DNA of 64,000 nucleotides from Litorilituus lipolyticus (lineage in GTDB: Bacteria > Pseudomonadota > Gammaproteobacteria > Enterobacterales > Alteromonadaceae): contig NZ_SAWY01000040.1 in NCBI RefSeq assembly GCF_006439335.1, forward strand, positions 87,000-150,999. Direction: 5' to 3'. The position numbers and the translations under genes are program-made. Shown piece by piece: positions 28,959-37,903 of the stretch; the stretch's first letter is position 1; each line of letters opens with the position of its first letter. The notes under the pieces are model-generated. The model saw only the letters and a program-made list of their open reading frames with translations, searched no databases and had not been told where the DNA came from.

Positions 28959-30608
28959 TTATTTCTCCTCACTTATATCTTGTGCAAGGCAGCTAACTTT
29001 TCTAACGTGTATTGTTTGGTTAGCACGAGCAATTGCTGATATAACCGCTTGCGCTTTTTGACGGGTTTCATTGGCTTCACTTTGTGGATCAGAGTCATAA
29101 ACAACGCCAGCACCAGCTTGAATTTGCGCAATATTATCTTTTACAAATGCTGAGCGAATAACGATACAAGTATCCATATCGCCTTGTCCTGTCACATATC
29201 CTACAGCGCCGCCATAACTACCGCGCCTTTTTCCTTCAACTTCTCTGATCAATGAAGTTGCTTTAACTTTAGGGGCCCCCGAAAGGGTTCCCATGTTCAT
29301 ACAAGCTTGATAAGCATGTAGTGCGTCAAGGTCGGTGAGTAAGGTGCCACAGACTCGTGATACCAAATGCATGACATGGGAATAACGATCTACCTTTAAT
29401 AAATCTGCGACATATCGAGTACCTGCTTGGCTCACTCTGGCTATATCATTGCGGGCTAAATCAACCAACATAATATGTTCTGCTGATTCTTTTTTATCTT
29501 GTCTTAGTTCGAGCTCTATTCGGCTATCTAAGTCTAGTGATATGTCGCCCTGAGCCTTAAAACCGCGAGGTCTGGTTCCGGCGATAGGGTAAATTTCTAC
29601 TTGCCTGTTGTGTTGTTGATATTTAATGGCAGACTCAGGTGATGCGCCAAAAATACAGAAATCTTCGTCCTTTAGGTAAAACATGTAGGGACTTGGATTA
29701 CTTAATTTTAATGCTTGGTACGATAATATGCTGTCAACACAAGGTAGGGAGAAAGTTCTTGATGGTACAACTTGAAAGATATCGCCTGCACGGATGTTCT
29801 CTTTTAGCTGTTCAACAATTTTGCAAAAAGCTTCATCACTAATATCCGTATCTATCTTATCACTCGGTTGAGCCTTACTATTATCAAATTCACATGTTGA
29901 AGTAATAGGAGTGGCTAACTGTGATGCGATTGTTTGGATTCTCTTTTGCGCTGCTTTGTTTATACCTTCACTGACTTGTTCACCTTCATTTATAAATGAA
30001 TTGGTTATTATCTCAGTAGTTTCCAATTCATGATCGATAACAACTAAAGTTTCAGCTAAATAATAAACAAAATCAGGGCAAGTATTTTCACCGTCTTTAA
30101 CATGAGGAAGTATCTCAGCAACAGACATCATATCAAAGGCAAATGCACCTCCAAGGAATACTGAAAAAGGGTGGTGGTGCTGGTTTTTAACCTGCTGAAA
30201 TAAGCGTAAACTTTCAAAGGGGTTTGTCGCCTTAAGGCGAGACATTTCATCAAGTTCATCAGGTATATGAGGGAAGATGGCGGTAAATGCTTTGTTATCT
30301 TCACTACAGCTTAGTGTTGCTTTATCCTGTAATTGTGTCTTTGCAAACTCTAGCACTAAATTGCCATTAGTTGTTAGCGCATGAAAGGTTACTTGGTTGC
30401 CATGACAAACGATTTTAACCGCTGCATTGGTCAGTAGTAAGCTTTTTAGTAAGTGCTTTTTATCTATTTCTGCAGATTCTAATAATATATTGTTACTGTG
30501 GTCATGACACAATAATTGATATACAGCGAGCGGATCTGCTTGATAAGGGGCACTGTCTGTTGTTGTCAGTACAGATAAATCCGTTAGATTATGTTGTGTG
30601 TTACTCAT
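28959..30608 (-). CDS. trpE: Anthranilate synthase component I
   Basis: A 549-residue chorismate-using enzyme, the first committed step of tryptophan synthesis. The tryptophan feedback-site motif LLLESAE is at about 40-46. The chorismate-binding C-terminal half carries FQVVPSRTFSL, PSPYMFYL, IYPIAGTRPRG, ELRQDKKESAEHIMLVDLARND, GTLSGAPKVKA and QAGAGVVYDSDP. The only Met in the first 95 codons is the start, so the start is safe, although its ribosome site is weak (AGUAGAA). It follows a Trp-rich mini-ORF by 36 bases, which may control its translation. Confidence 0.97.
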   Translation of the reverse strand: MSNTQHNLTDLSVLTTTDSAPYQADPLAVYQLLCHDHSNNILLESAEIDKKHLLKSLLLTNAAVKIVCHGNQVTFHALTTNGNLVLEFAKTQLQDKATLSCSEDNKAFTAIFPHIPDELDEMSRLKATNPFESLRLFQQVKNQHHHPFSVFLGGAFAFDMMSVAEILPHVKDGENTCPDFVYYLAETLVVIDHELETTEIITNSFINEGEQVSEGINKAAQKRIQTIASQLATPITSTCEFDNSKAQPSDKIDTDISDEAFCKIVEQLKENIRAGDIFQVVPSRTFSLPCVDSILSYQALKLSNPSPYMFYLKDEDFCIFGASPESAIKYQQHNRQVEIYPIAGTRPRGFKAQGDISLDLDSRIELELRQDKKESAEHIMLVDLARNDIARVSQAGTRYVADLLKVDRYSHVMHLVSRVCGTLLTDLDALHAYQACMNMGTLSGAPKVKATSLIREVEGKRRGSYGGAVGYVTGQGDMDTCIVIRSAFVKDNIAQIQAGAGVVYDSDPQSEANETRQKAQAVISAIARANQTIHVRKVSCLAQDISEEK

Positions 30609-30644
30609 GTTAATTCTACTTTTTATTGGTGTTAATTACGTATG

Positions 30645-30701
30645 TCATCCTGCATAAATGGGCAAAAGCCACCAAATAAACCAAGTTTTTGTTTTGTTCA
30701 T
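30645..30701 (-). CDS. Second Trp-rich leader mini-ORF directly upstream of trpE
   Basis: ATG at 30701 reads MNKTKTWFIWWLLPIYAG then TGA: 18 codons with three Trp codons. AGGA is spaced well before the ATG. It lies downstream of the attenuator and only 36 bases from the trpE start, which leaves no space for another terminator. The mRNA segment over its Trp codons (UUUAUUUGGUG) can pair with CACCAAUAAA just before the trpE ribosome site, with one bulge. It may act as a translational attenuator, or could be a chance ORF. Confidence 0.55.
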   Translation of the reverse strand: MNKTKTWFIWWLLPIYAG

Positions 30702-30732
30702 GTTAATTCCTATTATATATGTGGGCGCTTTA

Positions 30733-30754
30733 AGTTAACTCACGCTATTGTATA
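30733..30754 (-). promoter_or_regulatory. Possible internal trp promoter with AGTTAACT palindrome
   Basis: On the minus strand TATACAAT (30754-30747) could be a -10 box, with AGTTAACT (30740-30733) just after it. AGTTAACT equals the centre of the E. coli TrpR operator, but the flanks do not match. No good -35 is seen. Confidence 0.3.
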
Positions 30755-30775
30755 CAATTTTTTTATGCTAAACGT

Positions 30776-30805
30776 AAAAAACCCGCTGTAAAAAGCGGGT
30801 TTTTT
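30776..30805 (-). terminator. trp attenuator terminator
   Basis: AAAAAACCCGCT (30776-30787) and AGCGGGTTTTTT (30794-30805), about 55 nt after the stop of trpL. CGGGTT just after the leader ORF (30858-30853) can pair with AACCCG of the terminator's 5' arm and form the competing antiterminator. This is the layout of transcription attenuation. Confidence 0.85.
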
Positions 30806-30858
30806 GAAATTTTTTCTGATTCTATCTAAAACTTAGATACAGCAAATATCACAACCCG

Positions 30859-30939
30859 TTATATAGAGTTATGCCACCACCAATTTTTTGTTGCCTTAGC
30901 GTTTACTACACTAAAAGAAAATAGTTTTGCTTGTATCAT
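30859..30939 (-). CDS. trpL: trp operon leader peptide (three tandem Trp codons)
   Basis: A 26-codon ORF, ATG at 30939 and TAA at 30861-30859, starting MIQAKLFSFSVV and ending NWWWHNSI. The three consecutive TGG codons lie at 30882-30874, near the end as in known TrpL peptides. When charged tRNA-Trp is scarce the ribosome should stall here and let the antiterminator form. AGAG precedes the ATG. The divergent gene rnm starts 63 bases upstream. Confidence 0.88.
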   Translation of the reverse strand: MIQAKLFSFSVVNAKATKNWWWHNSI

Positions 30940-30958
30940 TATATTGCTCTAATCAGTA

Positions 30959-30979
30959 AACTTACCATCTTAGTAAGTT
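30959..30979. promoter_or_regulatory. Inverted repeat in the trp/rnm divergent promoter region
   Basis: AACTTAC - 7 nt - GTAAGTT, perfect arms, between trpL and the rnm start. It may be an operator; it does not match the TrpR consensus well. Alternatively a hairpin in the rnm 5' leader. Confidence 0.4.
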
Positions 30980-31001
30980 ATCCCCTATAGAAGACAATAT
31001 T

Positions 31002-31895
31002 ATGGCTTTGCTGTCAACCGTTGATTTTCCACACACCATAAAAAAAACGGAAGGTTTTTCTCATGGTCGCATTGATTTGCATAGTCATACCCACTGTTCA
31101 GACGGTGAACTTTCTCCAGAGGCCTTAATTGATAGGGCTTGGAACTATCAAATAGATGTTTTAGCTATCACTGATCATGATACAACCCAAGGTCTTGATA
31201 TAGCTGATGCTTATATAGAGGAAAAAAATGTTCCACTTAAGCTAATCCATGGCATAGAAATTTCTACGGCATGGCATGGGTTTGAAATTCATATTGTTGG
31301 TTTAAATATTGATAAAAATGATGCGACGTTAAGGCAATTAATTGCTGAGCAACAGCAGGCCAGAGTGAATCGTGCAAAACAAATTGGCGAAAAATTAGTG
31401 AAATGCGGTTTTGCAGATGTTTATGAAAAGGCTTTATTGCTCGCGGGTAAAGGCTCTATAACACGCGCGCACTTTGCTAAAGTGTTATATCAACAGGGCC
31501 ATGTATCAACGATGCAAAAGGCATTTGATAAATACATCGGTAAAGGACAAAGAGCTTTTGTTAAGCCTAATTGGTGCACCATTGAGCGGGCAATTGAGGT
31601 AATACATCAGGCGGGCGGTACTGCCGTTATGGCACACCCCATTCGCTATGATTTATCGGCAAAGTGGTTAAGAAGGTTAATTGTGCAATTTAAAGATGGC
31701 CACGGGGATGGTTTAGAGATTGTTTTGCCACAAATGAATCAACAACAGAGGCAAACAATGCTAAACTACTGTTTAGAATATAATTTGCTCGCTTCTTTGG
31801 GATCTGACTTCCACCGCCCCAATAAATGGAGTGACCTAGGCCGTCATTTAACCTTACCTGATGGCGCAATTCCTATATGGAAACAGTGGCTTTAA
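31002..31895 (+). CDS. rnm: PHP-domain 5'-3' exoribonuclease (RNase AM, formerly TrpH/YciV)
   Basis: A 297-residue PHP-family metal-dependent phosphoesterase. Metal ligands: His27, His29, His31 and Asp34 (DLHSHTHCSDG), then AITDHDT, HGIEIST, MAHPIRY and the last motif GSDFHRPN. In E. coli this enzyme trims the 5' ends of 5S, 16S and 23S rRNA and degrades oligonucleotides. It is divergent from the trp operon and followed by yciO, the same order as in enterobacteria. Confidence 0.9.
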   Translation: MALLSTVDFPHTIKKTEGFSHGRIDLHSHTHCSDGELSPEALIDRAWNYQIDVLAITDHDTTQGLDIADAYIEEKNVPLKLIHGIEISTAWHGFEIHIVGLNIDKNDATLRQLIAEQQQARVNRAKQIGEKLVKCGFADVYEKALLLAGKGSITRAHFAKVLYQQGHVSTMQKAFDKYIGKGQRAFVKPNWCTIERAIEVIHQAGGTAVMAHPIRYDLSAKWLRRLIVQFKDGHGDGLEIVLPQMNQQQRQTMLNYCLEYNLLASLGSDFHRPNKWSDLGRHLTLPDGAIPIWKQWL

Positions 31896-31933
31896 CCATT
31901 GTTATTAATCATGAGTAGTATTAAGGATTTTAT

Positions 31934-32554
31934 ATGAGTCAGTTTTTCTATGTTCACCCTGACAACCCTCAAGGTCGTTTAATGAAGCAAGCCGTTGCCA
32001 TATTAAATCAAGGTGGTGTTATCGTGTATCCGACTGATTCAGGCTATGCTTTAGGTTGCCACTTGGGTGATAAAAAAGCGTTGGAGCGAATCTGTCAAAT
32101 CCGAGATATTACCAAAGAGCATAATTTTACCTTGGTGTGTAAAGATTTATCGCAATTGTCTGAATATACGCGCGTTGATAATAGTGCATATCGATTATTA
32201 AAGAATAATACACCAGGGGCTTATACCTTCATATTTAAGGGCAGTAAAGAAGTTCCTAAACGATTACTGAATCCTAAAAAGAAAACCATAGGTATTAGGG
32301 TACCTGATAATAACATTGCTCAAGCCTTGTTGGCTGAACTAGCAGAGCCTATAATGTCTACTAGTTTGATTATGCCTGGTAAAGATATGGCTGAATATGA
32401 CCCTGAAGAAATCAGAGATTTATTAGAGCATCAGGTTGATCTTATTGTTAATGGTGGTCATTTGGGGGAGCACCCAACGACGGTCATTGATTTTTCAAAT
32501 GATACGATTGAAATTATCCGTGTTGGTGAAGGGGATCCTTCACCATTTGAGTAA
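31934..32554 (+). CDS. yciO: YciO, Sua5/YrdC/YciO family protein
   Basis: A 206-residue single-domain member of the Sua5/YciO/YrdC superfamily. Motifs: 'GGVIVYPTDSGYALGC', 'KEHNFTLVCKDL', 'PGAYTFIFK', 'KTIGIRVPDN' and 'PIMSTSLIMPG'. The related YrdC/Sua5 makes threonylcarbamoyl-AMP for tRNA t6A; YciO itself has weak or uncertain activity. Starts 38 bases after rnm with AAGGA upstream, so it is probably cotranscribed. Confidence 0.88.
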   Translation: MSQFFYVHPDNPQGRLMKQAVAILNQGGVIVYPTDSGYALGCHLGDKKALERICQIRDITKEHNFTLVCKDLSQLSEYTRVDNSAYRLLKNNTPGAYTFIFKGSKEVPKRLLNPKKKTIGIRVPDNNIAQALLAELAEPIMSTSLIMPGKDMAEYDPEEIRDLLEHQVDLIVNGGHLGEHPTTVIDFSNDTIEIIRVGEGDPSPFE

Positions 32555-32631
32555 CTATAGTTACCTCTACTTAACAACATTAGAGTCAGAAGTTATCTAC
32601 TTGGGAGAGGCTACTGACGGAGTTGAAATAT

Positions 32632-33717
32632 ATGTCGACAAATACAGAAACAAACAAAAAACACCCTGCTAACAAAGCATCAAAGAATAAAGCGAAAAAA
32701 GACAGTCAAAAAAGTGCTAGCGACAATAAGTATGGCACCCGTGGCACTGGGAAAAAATCGGGTGCTAAGCAGGGAAAAGATGTTAAAGGCAAGAAGAATA
32801 AAGCTGAACAATCAAAACCTGCCAAAGTAAACTTTCAAAAAGCCAGCGTAAAAGATTCGGAAAAATTACAAAAAGTATTAGCACGTTCAGGGCAAGGCTC
32901 ACGACGTGAAATGGAAACTTATATCAGTGAAGGGCGCGTAAGCATCAATGGTAAAGTGGCTTATTTAGGTGACAGAGTCGACGGCAGCGAGCAAATCCGA
33001 ATTGATGGTCATCATGTCAAGCTAACTGCGCAAGACGAAACTATATGTCGAGTTTTAATGTACAACAAGCCTGAAGGTGAAATGTGTACCCGCAAAGATC
33101 CTGAGGGCAGGCCGACCGTGTTTGACCGTTTACCACCATTAGAAACAGGTCGTTGGGTAGCTGTTGGACGTTTAGATATTAACACTTCAGGTATGTTGTT
33201 ATTTACTACAGACGGTGAACTTGCCAATAGGCTCATGCATCCATCACAAAAAGTAGAGCGTGAGTATGCAGTTCGTGTTTTTGGTGATATTAATGAAGCC
33301 ATGCTACAAACGCTAAGAACCGGTGTTAAATTAGAAGATGGGCCCGCACGTTTTCAAAAAATTTCTTATCGTGGTGGAGAAGGCAGAAATCATTGGTTCC
33401 ATGTTGTGCTTTCAGAAGGTAGAAACCGTGAGGTCCGTCGTTTGTGGGAAAGCCAAGATGTACAAGTTAGCCGTCTTATTCGTGTGCGTTATGGTGATAT
33501 GGAAATGCAAAGGCAGCTGCCGCTAGGTGGTTGGAAAGAATTAGGTTTAAAAGATGTAAATTATTATCGTAAATTGGTGCAATTAAAGCCTGAAACACAA
33601 AGTAAAGTAAAAGTTGATGAAAAAGCGATGGATAATGCGAAGAGTCGTAGAATTCGTCGCTCAGTTAAAAAGCATCAACAACGTCAAAAATTAAGTACAC
33701 GACGTCGTCATAAGTAG
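32632..33717 (+). CDS. rluB: 23S rRNA pseudouridine(2605) synthase
   Basis: A 361-residue RsuA-family synthase. It has a Lys/Ser-rich disordered N-terminus (about 1-75), an S4 RNA-binding domain (about 80-140, [20 protein letters not shown]), the catalytic domain with Asp182 (GRLDINTSG) and '[13 protein letters not shown]', and a basic C-terminal tail ([15 protein letters not shown]) typical of RluB rather than RluE/RluF. The frame opens at TTG 32623, but GGAG at 32619 suits the ATG at 32632. Follows yciO by 77 bases. Confidence 0.92.
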   Translation: MSTNTETNKKHPANKASKNKAKKDSQKSASDNKYGTRGTGKKSGAKQGKDVKGKKNKAEQSKPAKVNFQKASVKDSEKLQKVLARSGQGSRREMETYISEGRVSINGKVAYLGDRVDGSEQIRIDGHHVKLTAQDETICRVLMYNKPEGEMCTRKDPEGRPTVFDRLPPLETGRWVAVGRLDINTSGMLLFTTDGELANRLMHPSQKVEREYAVRVFGDINEAMLQTLRTGVKLEDGPARFQKISYRGGEGRNHWFHVVLSEGRNREVRRLWESQDVQVSRLIRVRYGDMEMQRQLPLGGWKELGLKDVNYYRKLVQLKPETQSKVKVDEKAMDNAKSRRIRRSVKKHQQRQKLSTRRRHK

Positions 33718-33745
33718 TACAACAGTAATTCAAGAAGTATATGAC

Positions 33746-34885
33746 ATGACCTATCAGTATATTGATGACCAAAAAGATTTAGAGCTGCTTTGCAGAAAAT
33801 TGTCTCAGGCAACAATGCTAGCCATAGATACAGAATTTGTCAGAACAAGAACCCTTTATGCGAAATTAGGGTTACTGCAAGTTTCTGATGGTGAAGTGCT
33901 TGCATTAATTGACCCTATTGCAGTATCCGATTTAACTCCTTTTTGGCAGCTATTAACTGATCCTGCCATTTTAAAAGTGCTTCATGCATGCTCTGAAGAT
34001 CTAGAAGTGTTTATGACGGCGGGCGATTGTAAACCCGAAAATCTAATTGATACTCAAATTATGATGTCGTTTTTAGGTCATGGTTTATCAGTAGGTTATG
34101 CAGCTATGGTTAAGCACTATACTGATATTGAATTAGACAAATCAGAGTCGAGAACTGATTGGACTAAAAGGCCGCTTAGCCAAAGACAACTTGTATACGC
34201 TAGTGCTGATGTAGAGCATCTTTATGCACTATATCCAACGTTACTCGCTGAAACACAGCAATCAGGTTTCCTAGATTATGCCAAAGAAGAGTCACAAGCC
34301 TTAATTGATAAAAAGTTTACAGCCATAGATGACAATGTTTTATATCGCTCGATTAAGTTAGCTTGGCGATTAAACCCTGTGCAACTTAATCGTTTAAAAC
34401 ACTTAACTCGTTGGCGTTATCAGCAAGCAAAGAAAAGAGACTTGCCAATTGGTTTTATTGCCAAAGATCATACGTTAATGGCACTCGCTCAATATAACCC
34501 ACGTAGTACCTCCGCCATGTTACAACTTGAAGGACCTGAGCAATTAGATATTCGCCATAAAGGTAAAGCGATGCTTGCTGTGTTAAAACAGGCTGAGCAA
34601 GATGATGAAGGGAGTTACCCCGCTAAGGTTAGGCGCTTAGACGAGTACCCTGGCTATAAGCAAATTTTTAAAAATGTGAAACAGTTTGTTGCTAAAGTTT
34701 CGAAGGAAAAAGGTATTCCAGTAGAAAATCTCGCCTCAAAGAAACAAATTAATCAGTTTTTATCTTGGCATTTTAAGTTACTAGATAGTGATCAGGTAGC
34801 AGATAGAATTGATTTATTATTTGGTTGGCGTAAAGATGTACTTGGCGATGCATTGCTTAAGTTTTCAACAAACAAATTTCAATAA
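33746..34885 (+). CDS. rnd: Ribonuclease D
   Basis: A 379-residue 3'-5' exoribonuclease of the DEDD superfamily, used in tRNA and other small RNA 3' trimming. Exo motifs: Asp28/Glu30 (AIDTEF), 'VLHACSEDLEVF', and the third motif 'YASADVEHLYALY' (DEDDy type). An HRDC domain follows at about 205-290 (LKHLTRWRYQQAKKRDLPIGFI). Twenty-eight bases after rluB, likely in one transcript with it. Confidence 0.94.
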   Translation: MTYQYIDDQKDLELLCRKLSQATMLAIDTEFVRTRTLYAKLGLLQVSDGEVLALIDPIAVSDLTPFWQLLTDPAILKVLHACSEDLEVFMTAGDCKPENLIDTQIMMSFLGHGLSVGYAAMVKHYTDIELDKSESRTDWTKRPLSQRQLVYASADVEHLYALYPTLLAETQQSGFLDYAKEESQALIDKKFTAIDDNVLYRSIKLAWRLNPVQLNRLKHLTRWRYQQAKKRDLPIGFIAKDHTLMALAQYNPRSTSAMLQLEGPEQLDIRHKGKAMLAVLKQAEQDDEGSYPAKVRRLDEYPGYKQIFKNVKQFVAKVSKEKGIPVENLASKKQINQFLSWHFKLLDSDQVADRIDLLFGWRKDVLGDALLKFSTNKFQ

Positions 34886-35073
34886 AGTGCGTTAACTTTA
34901 TCTTTTAATTAGTTACCAGATATGTTGAATGTTTATCAAAATATGGTTTAGTGAAATGGTAACAATAAATCACTGAACATCATTCTCAGCTCATGGTATA
35001 TTGTTTATCAGACAACATTTTATTCATATTATTTTCTAGTATGCCCTTATAAATATTTCTATAGGTCTCCATT

Positions 35074-35367
35074 ATGCTATGCGCAATTTATAAAAGTCCC
35101 AAAAAACAGCAAACTTATTTATTTATTAAAAAACGTGATGATTTTTCATCGGTGCCAGAGGCGCTAATGACTACATTTGGTACGCCCACTTTAGTAACTA
35201 TTGTTAATTTGGCCACCAAAGATAAGCTTGGTATGGCAGATATAGATAAAGTGAGAAGTAATCTAGAAGAACAAGGCTTCTACCTGCAATTGCCACCTCC
35301 TGTAGAAGATTTGCTTAAAGAGCATAAAGCCGCAATGAAAGCTGAGAAAGAGCAAGGGGAAGAATAA
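35074..35367 (+). CDS. ycgL: YcgL family protein
   Basis: A 97-residue YcgL-domain protein: 'CAIYKSPKKQQTYLFIKKRDDFSSVPEALM', 'FGTPTLVTIVNL', 'LEEQGFYLQLPPP'. Function unknown; conserved in gammaproteobacteria, commonly next to rnd and ycgN as here. AGGTCTCC lies before the ATG. 188 bases separate it from rnd, enough for its own promoter. The next gene starts one base after its stop. Confidence 0.9.
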   Translation: MLCAIYKSPKKQQTYLFIKKRDDFSSVPEALMTTFGTPTLVTIVNLATKDKLGMADIDKVRSNLEEQGFYLQLPPPVEDLLKEHKAAMKAEKEQGEE

Positions 35368-35368
35368 T

Positions 35369-36418
35369 ATGATGAAGAAAATTACTTATATTTCTCTTGC
35401 TATGTTTGCCTTATTAACAGCGAGTAACCCAGTGCTTGCAGCAACGGGTAAAAAAGTACTAACCGATGAAGGGTTTGCTCAATACGTTAGTTTGCTGAAA
35501 GAGGAAGCGCTTACGCTCGGTTATGATAGAGCGCTGGTTGATAGTAGCTTTTCAAAAGTTAAGTTTCATAAACGTGCGGTAAAAGCCGATAGAAGTCAGC
35601 CTGAAAAAGTTGAAACGTTAGACACATATTTGCCTAAGCGAGTACCTAACTGGAAAGTTAAAAAAGCTCGTACTTTATATAAAGAACATTATGATTTATT
35701 AACTAAAGTGAGTGAAGAGTACCATGTTCAACCTCGTTTTATCGTTGCATTATGGGGACTTGAAACAAATTTTGGCAAAATTATGGGTAATTATAATGTG
35801 ATTTCTGCATTGACCACTTTAGCTTACGAAGGTCGCCGTGAGGCTTTCTTTAAAAAGCAATTGTTTGCTGCGCTAACTATATTAGATGAAGGGCATATCA
35901 GTATTGAAAAAATGAAAGGTTCATGGGCTGGTGCTATGGGGCAAAACCAGTTTATGCCGACTTCATTCTTAGCCTACGCTGTTGATGGCGATGGCGATGG
36001 TAAAAAAGATATTTGGACTAACCAAGCAGATGTGTTTGCTTCAATGGCTAATTACCTGCAAAAAGAAGGTTGGAGTGATGAGTTAACTTGGGGCCGCCAA
36101 GTAAAGCTCCCTGAAGGTTTTGATACCTCTTTAGCCATCCCTAAAAATACTGGTAGTCGAAAAAACTGGTTGAAAGCGTGGGCTAAAACTGAGAAGTCAC
36201 TTGCTGAGTGGCAAGCCTTGGGCGTGAGAAGAAGTGATGGTACAAATTTGCCCACTGTTGATATAAAAGCGGCACTGGTATTTCCTGATGATGAAAATGG
36301 TCGTGTTTATTTAGCTTACAACAATTACAAAAGCTTAATGCATTGGAATTTATCTTATTATTTTGTTAGTTCGGTTGGGCATTTGTCTGATCGCATTAAA
36401 TTTCCTCCTGTTAAATAA
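35369..36418 (+). CDS. Lytic murein transglycosylase, MltB-like (SLT_2)
   Basis: A 349-residue exported enzyme that cleaves the glycan strands of peptidoglycan with 1,6-anhydro ring formation. Signal peptide to about Ala24 (PVLA-AT); there is no lipobox Cys, so it is soluble, unlike MltB. The catalytic Glu132 is in 'ALWGLETNFGK'; 'GSWAGAMGQNQFMPTSF' and 'DGDGDGKKDIWTNQADVFASMANYL' are hallmarks of the family. A C-terminal part of about 90 residues follows. Coupled to ycgL (start one base after its stop) and followed closely by ycgN. Confidence 0.9.
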   Translation: MMKKITYISLAMFALLTASNPVLAATGKKVLTDEGFAQYVSLLKEEALTLGYDRALVDSSFSKVKFHKRAVKADRSQPEKVETLDTYLPKRVPNWKVKKARTLYKEHYDLLTKVSEEYHVQPRFIVALWGLETNFGKIMGNYNVISALTTLAYEGRREAFFKKQLFAALTILDEGHISIEKMKGSWAGAMGQNQFMPTSFLAYAVDGDGDGKKDIWTNQADVFASMANYLQKEGWSDELTWGRQVKLPEGFDTSLAIPKNTGSRKNWLKAWAKTEKSLAEWQALGVRRSDGTNLPTVDIKAALVFPDDENGRVYLAYNNYKSLMHWNLSYYFVSSVGHLSDRIKFPPVK

Positions 36419-36427
36419 GATCCCCCC

Positions 36428-36970
36428 ATGACAAAGAAAAAATCTAGGAAACCTGTTAATACCTTGCAAGTCGAGCCATTTTGGCAAACGAAAACATTGT
36501 CAGAGATGAGTCGGGATGAATGGGAATCACTGTGTGATGGTTGTGCTAAATGTTGTTTACACACTTTTATCGATGATGATAAAGCTGATAGTGAAGTTAC
36601 ATTATTGCCAACAGATCATATCCAGCAAGGTGAAAGCTTATATTATTCAAATATTGCCTGTTACTTGTTAAATGAGACAACTTGTCAATGTACTAAATAT
36701 GAACAGCGCACTAAACTCGTTCCTGATTGCGTCAGGCTTACTCAAGATAACATCGAAGGGGTGTTCTTCATGCCCCCAAGTTGTACTTATCGTCGCATTC
36801 AAGAAGGACGTGGACTCCCATCATGGCATCCCTTACTACACAAAGGGAAAAAGTCAGCAATGCATAAAGCCGGTATGTCTGTGAGAGGGAAAATAGTTAA
36901 GGACGACGAGGTTAGCCTAGATAAGTTTGAAGATCATATAGTTACTTGGGCTATTAACGATTTAGACTAA
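36428..36970 (+). CDS. ycgN: UPF0260 family protein YcgN
   Basis: A 180-residue protein of the UPF0260 / CxxCxxxCC family. Cys-rich sites: 'LCDGCAKCCLHTF' near 35-47, 'ACYLLNETTCQCTKYEQR', 'VPDC' and 'PPSCTYR', which probably bind an Fe-S cluster or zinc. 'GLPSWHPLL' and 'VSVRGK'-like (MSVRGKIV) are typical. Role unknown. Third gene of the ycgL-transglycosylase-ycgN group, 9 bases after the transglycosylase. Confidence 0.9.
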   Translation: MTKKKSRKPVNTLQVEPFWQTKTLSEMSRDEWESLCDGCAKCCLHTFIDDDKADSEVTLLPTDHIQQGESLYYSNIACYLLNETTCQCTKYEQRTKLVPDCVRLTQDNIEGVFFMPPSCTYRRIQEGRGLPSWHPLLHKGKKSAMHKAGMSVRGKIVKDDEVSLDKFEDHIVTWAINDLD

Positions 36971-37018
36971 CGCTTTAGACTCGCAATTTTTTATTTGTTT
37001 TATGGGTAAGCCACCATT

Positions 37019-37903
37019 ATGAAAGCTCAACAGCAAAGCCTGTTTTATTTACACTCCGCGGTATTACTTTTTGGTGGCACTGCACTTTTCTCTAAATTAA
37101 TTCAACTTCCCGCCCTTGATATAACCGTTTATCGAGTAGCTATTGCTTTTATTGCATTGTTTATTTTATTAGTTGCTCAAGGGAAAAAGCTCACCTTAGC
37201 AAATCAAAAAGAGTATGGTGTGGCGATACTTTTAGGCATGGTTGTTGGTATTCACTGGGTAACATATTTTGCTAGTATGCAAATGGCAGGGGTAACAATA
37301 GGTATCATTTCATTTTTTACCTACCCTGTGATTACAGTATTTTTAGAACCTCTGTTTAGCAAAAAGAGGCCAAAGCTGAAAGATATTGGTATTGCTGTGA
37401 TAGTTGTTTTAGGCATTTTCCTGTTAATTCCTGAAGTGAATTTGGGCAATCAAACGACCTTAGGCATAATTACCGGAATCATTTCAGCTGCATTTTTTGC
37501 TTTAAGAAATATCGTCCATAAAAACTACTTCTCTCATTATTCTGGCCCTCACACTATGTTTTATCAAACGTTTGTCGCTTTTGTGATGTTATTCATGTTT
37601 GTGGAAGTGCCTGTTTCTCAAGTTAGTCAACAGGATTGGTGGTTGATTGTGTTGGTAGGAGTGGTGTTTACGGCGACACCTCATGCATTATTTGCTTCTA
37701 GCTTACGTCATCTATCTGCAACAACCGCTGGTCTAATTTCTTGCCTACAACCTCTGTACGGTAGTATTTTAGCCTTCTTGTTACTGCAAGAGCGGGTTAG
37801 CATAATCTCTTTAATTGGTGGTTGCCTAGTGGTAAGTGCTGCTGTATTTGAAACTTGGTCGGTTAGTGCGAGTAAAGTAAAAGAAAAAGATAAGTTGAGT
37901 TAG
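37019..37903 (+). CDS. EamA/DMT family transporter
   Basis: A 294-residue inner membrane protein with ten predicted helices in two EamA repeats (about 8-137 and 150-285). The second repeat carries 'HLSATTAGLISCLQPLYGSILAFLLLQE', the common pattern at helix 9 of DMT carriers. The substrate cannot be read from sequence. Forty-nine bases after ycgN. The gene overlaps the convergent binding-protein gene by four bases. Confidence 0.87.
   Translation: MKAQQQSLFYLHSAVLLFGGTALFSKLIQLPALDITVYRVAIAFIALFILLVAQGKKLTLANQKEYGVAILLGMVVGIHWVTYFASMQMAGVTIGIISFFTYPVITVFLEPLFSKKRPKLKDIGIAVIVVLGIFLLIPEVNLGNQTTLGIITGIISAAFFALRNIVHKNYFSHYSGPHTMFYQTFVAFVMLFMFVEVPVSQVSQQDWWLIVLVGVVFTATPHALFASSLRHLSATTAGLISCLQPLYGSILAFLLLQERVSIISLIGGCLVVSAAVFETWSVSASKVKEKDKLS

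Noticed and set aside
30733..30740. AGTTAACT as a firm TrpR operator
   Set aside because: Only the central 8 bp agree with the E. coli operator, the flanks do not, and it lies downstream of the attenuator; listed only as a low-confidence site.
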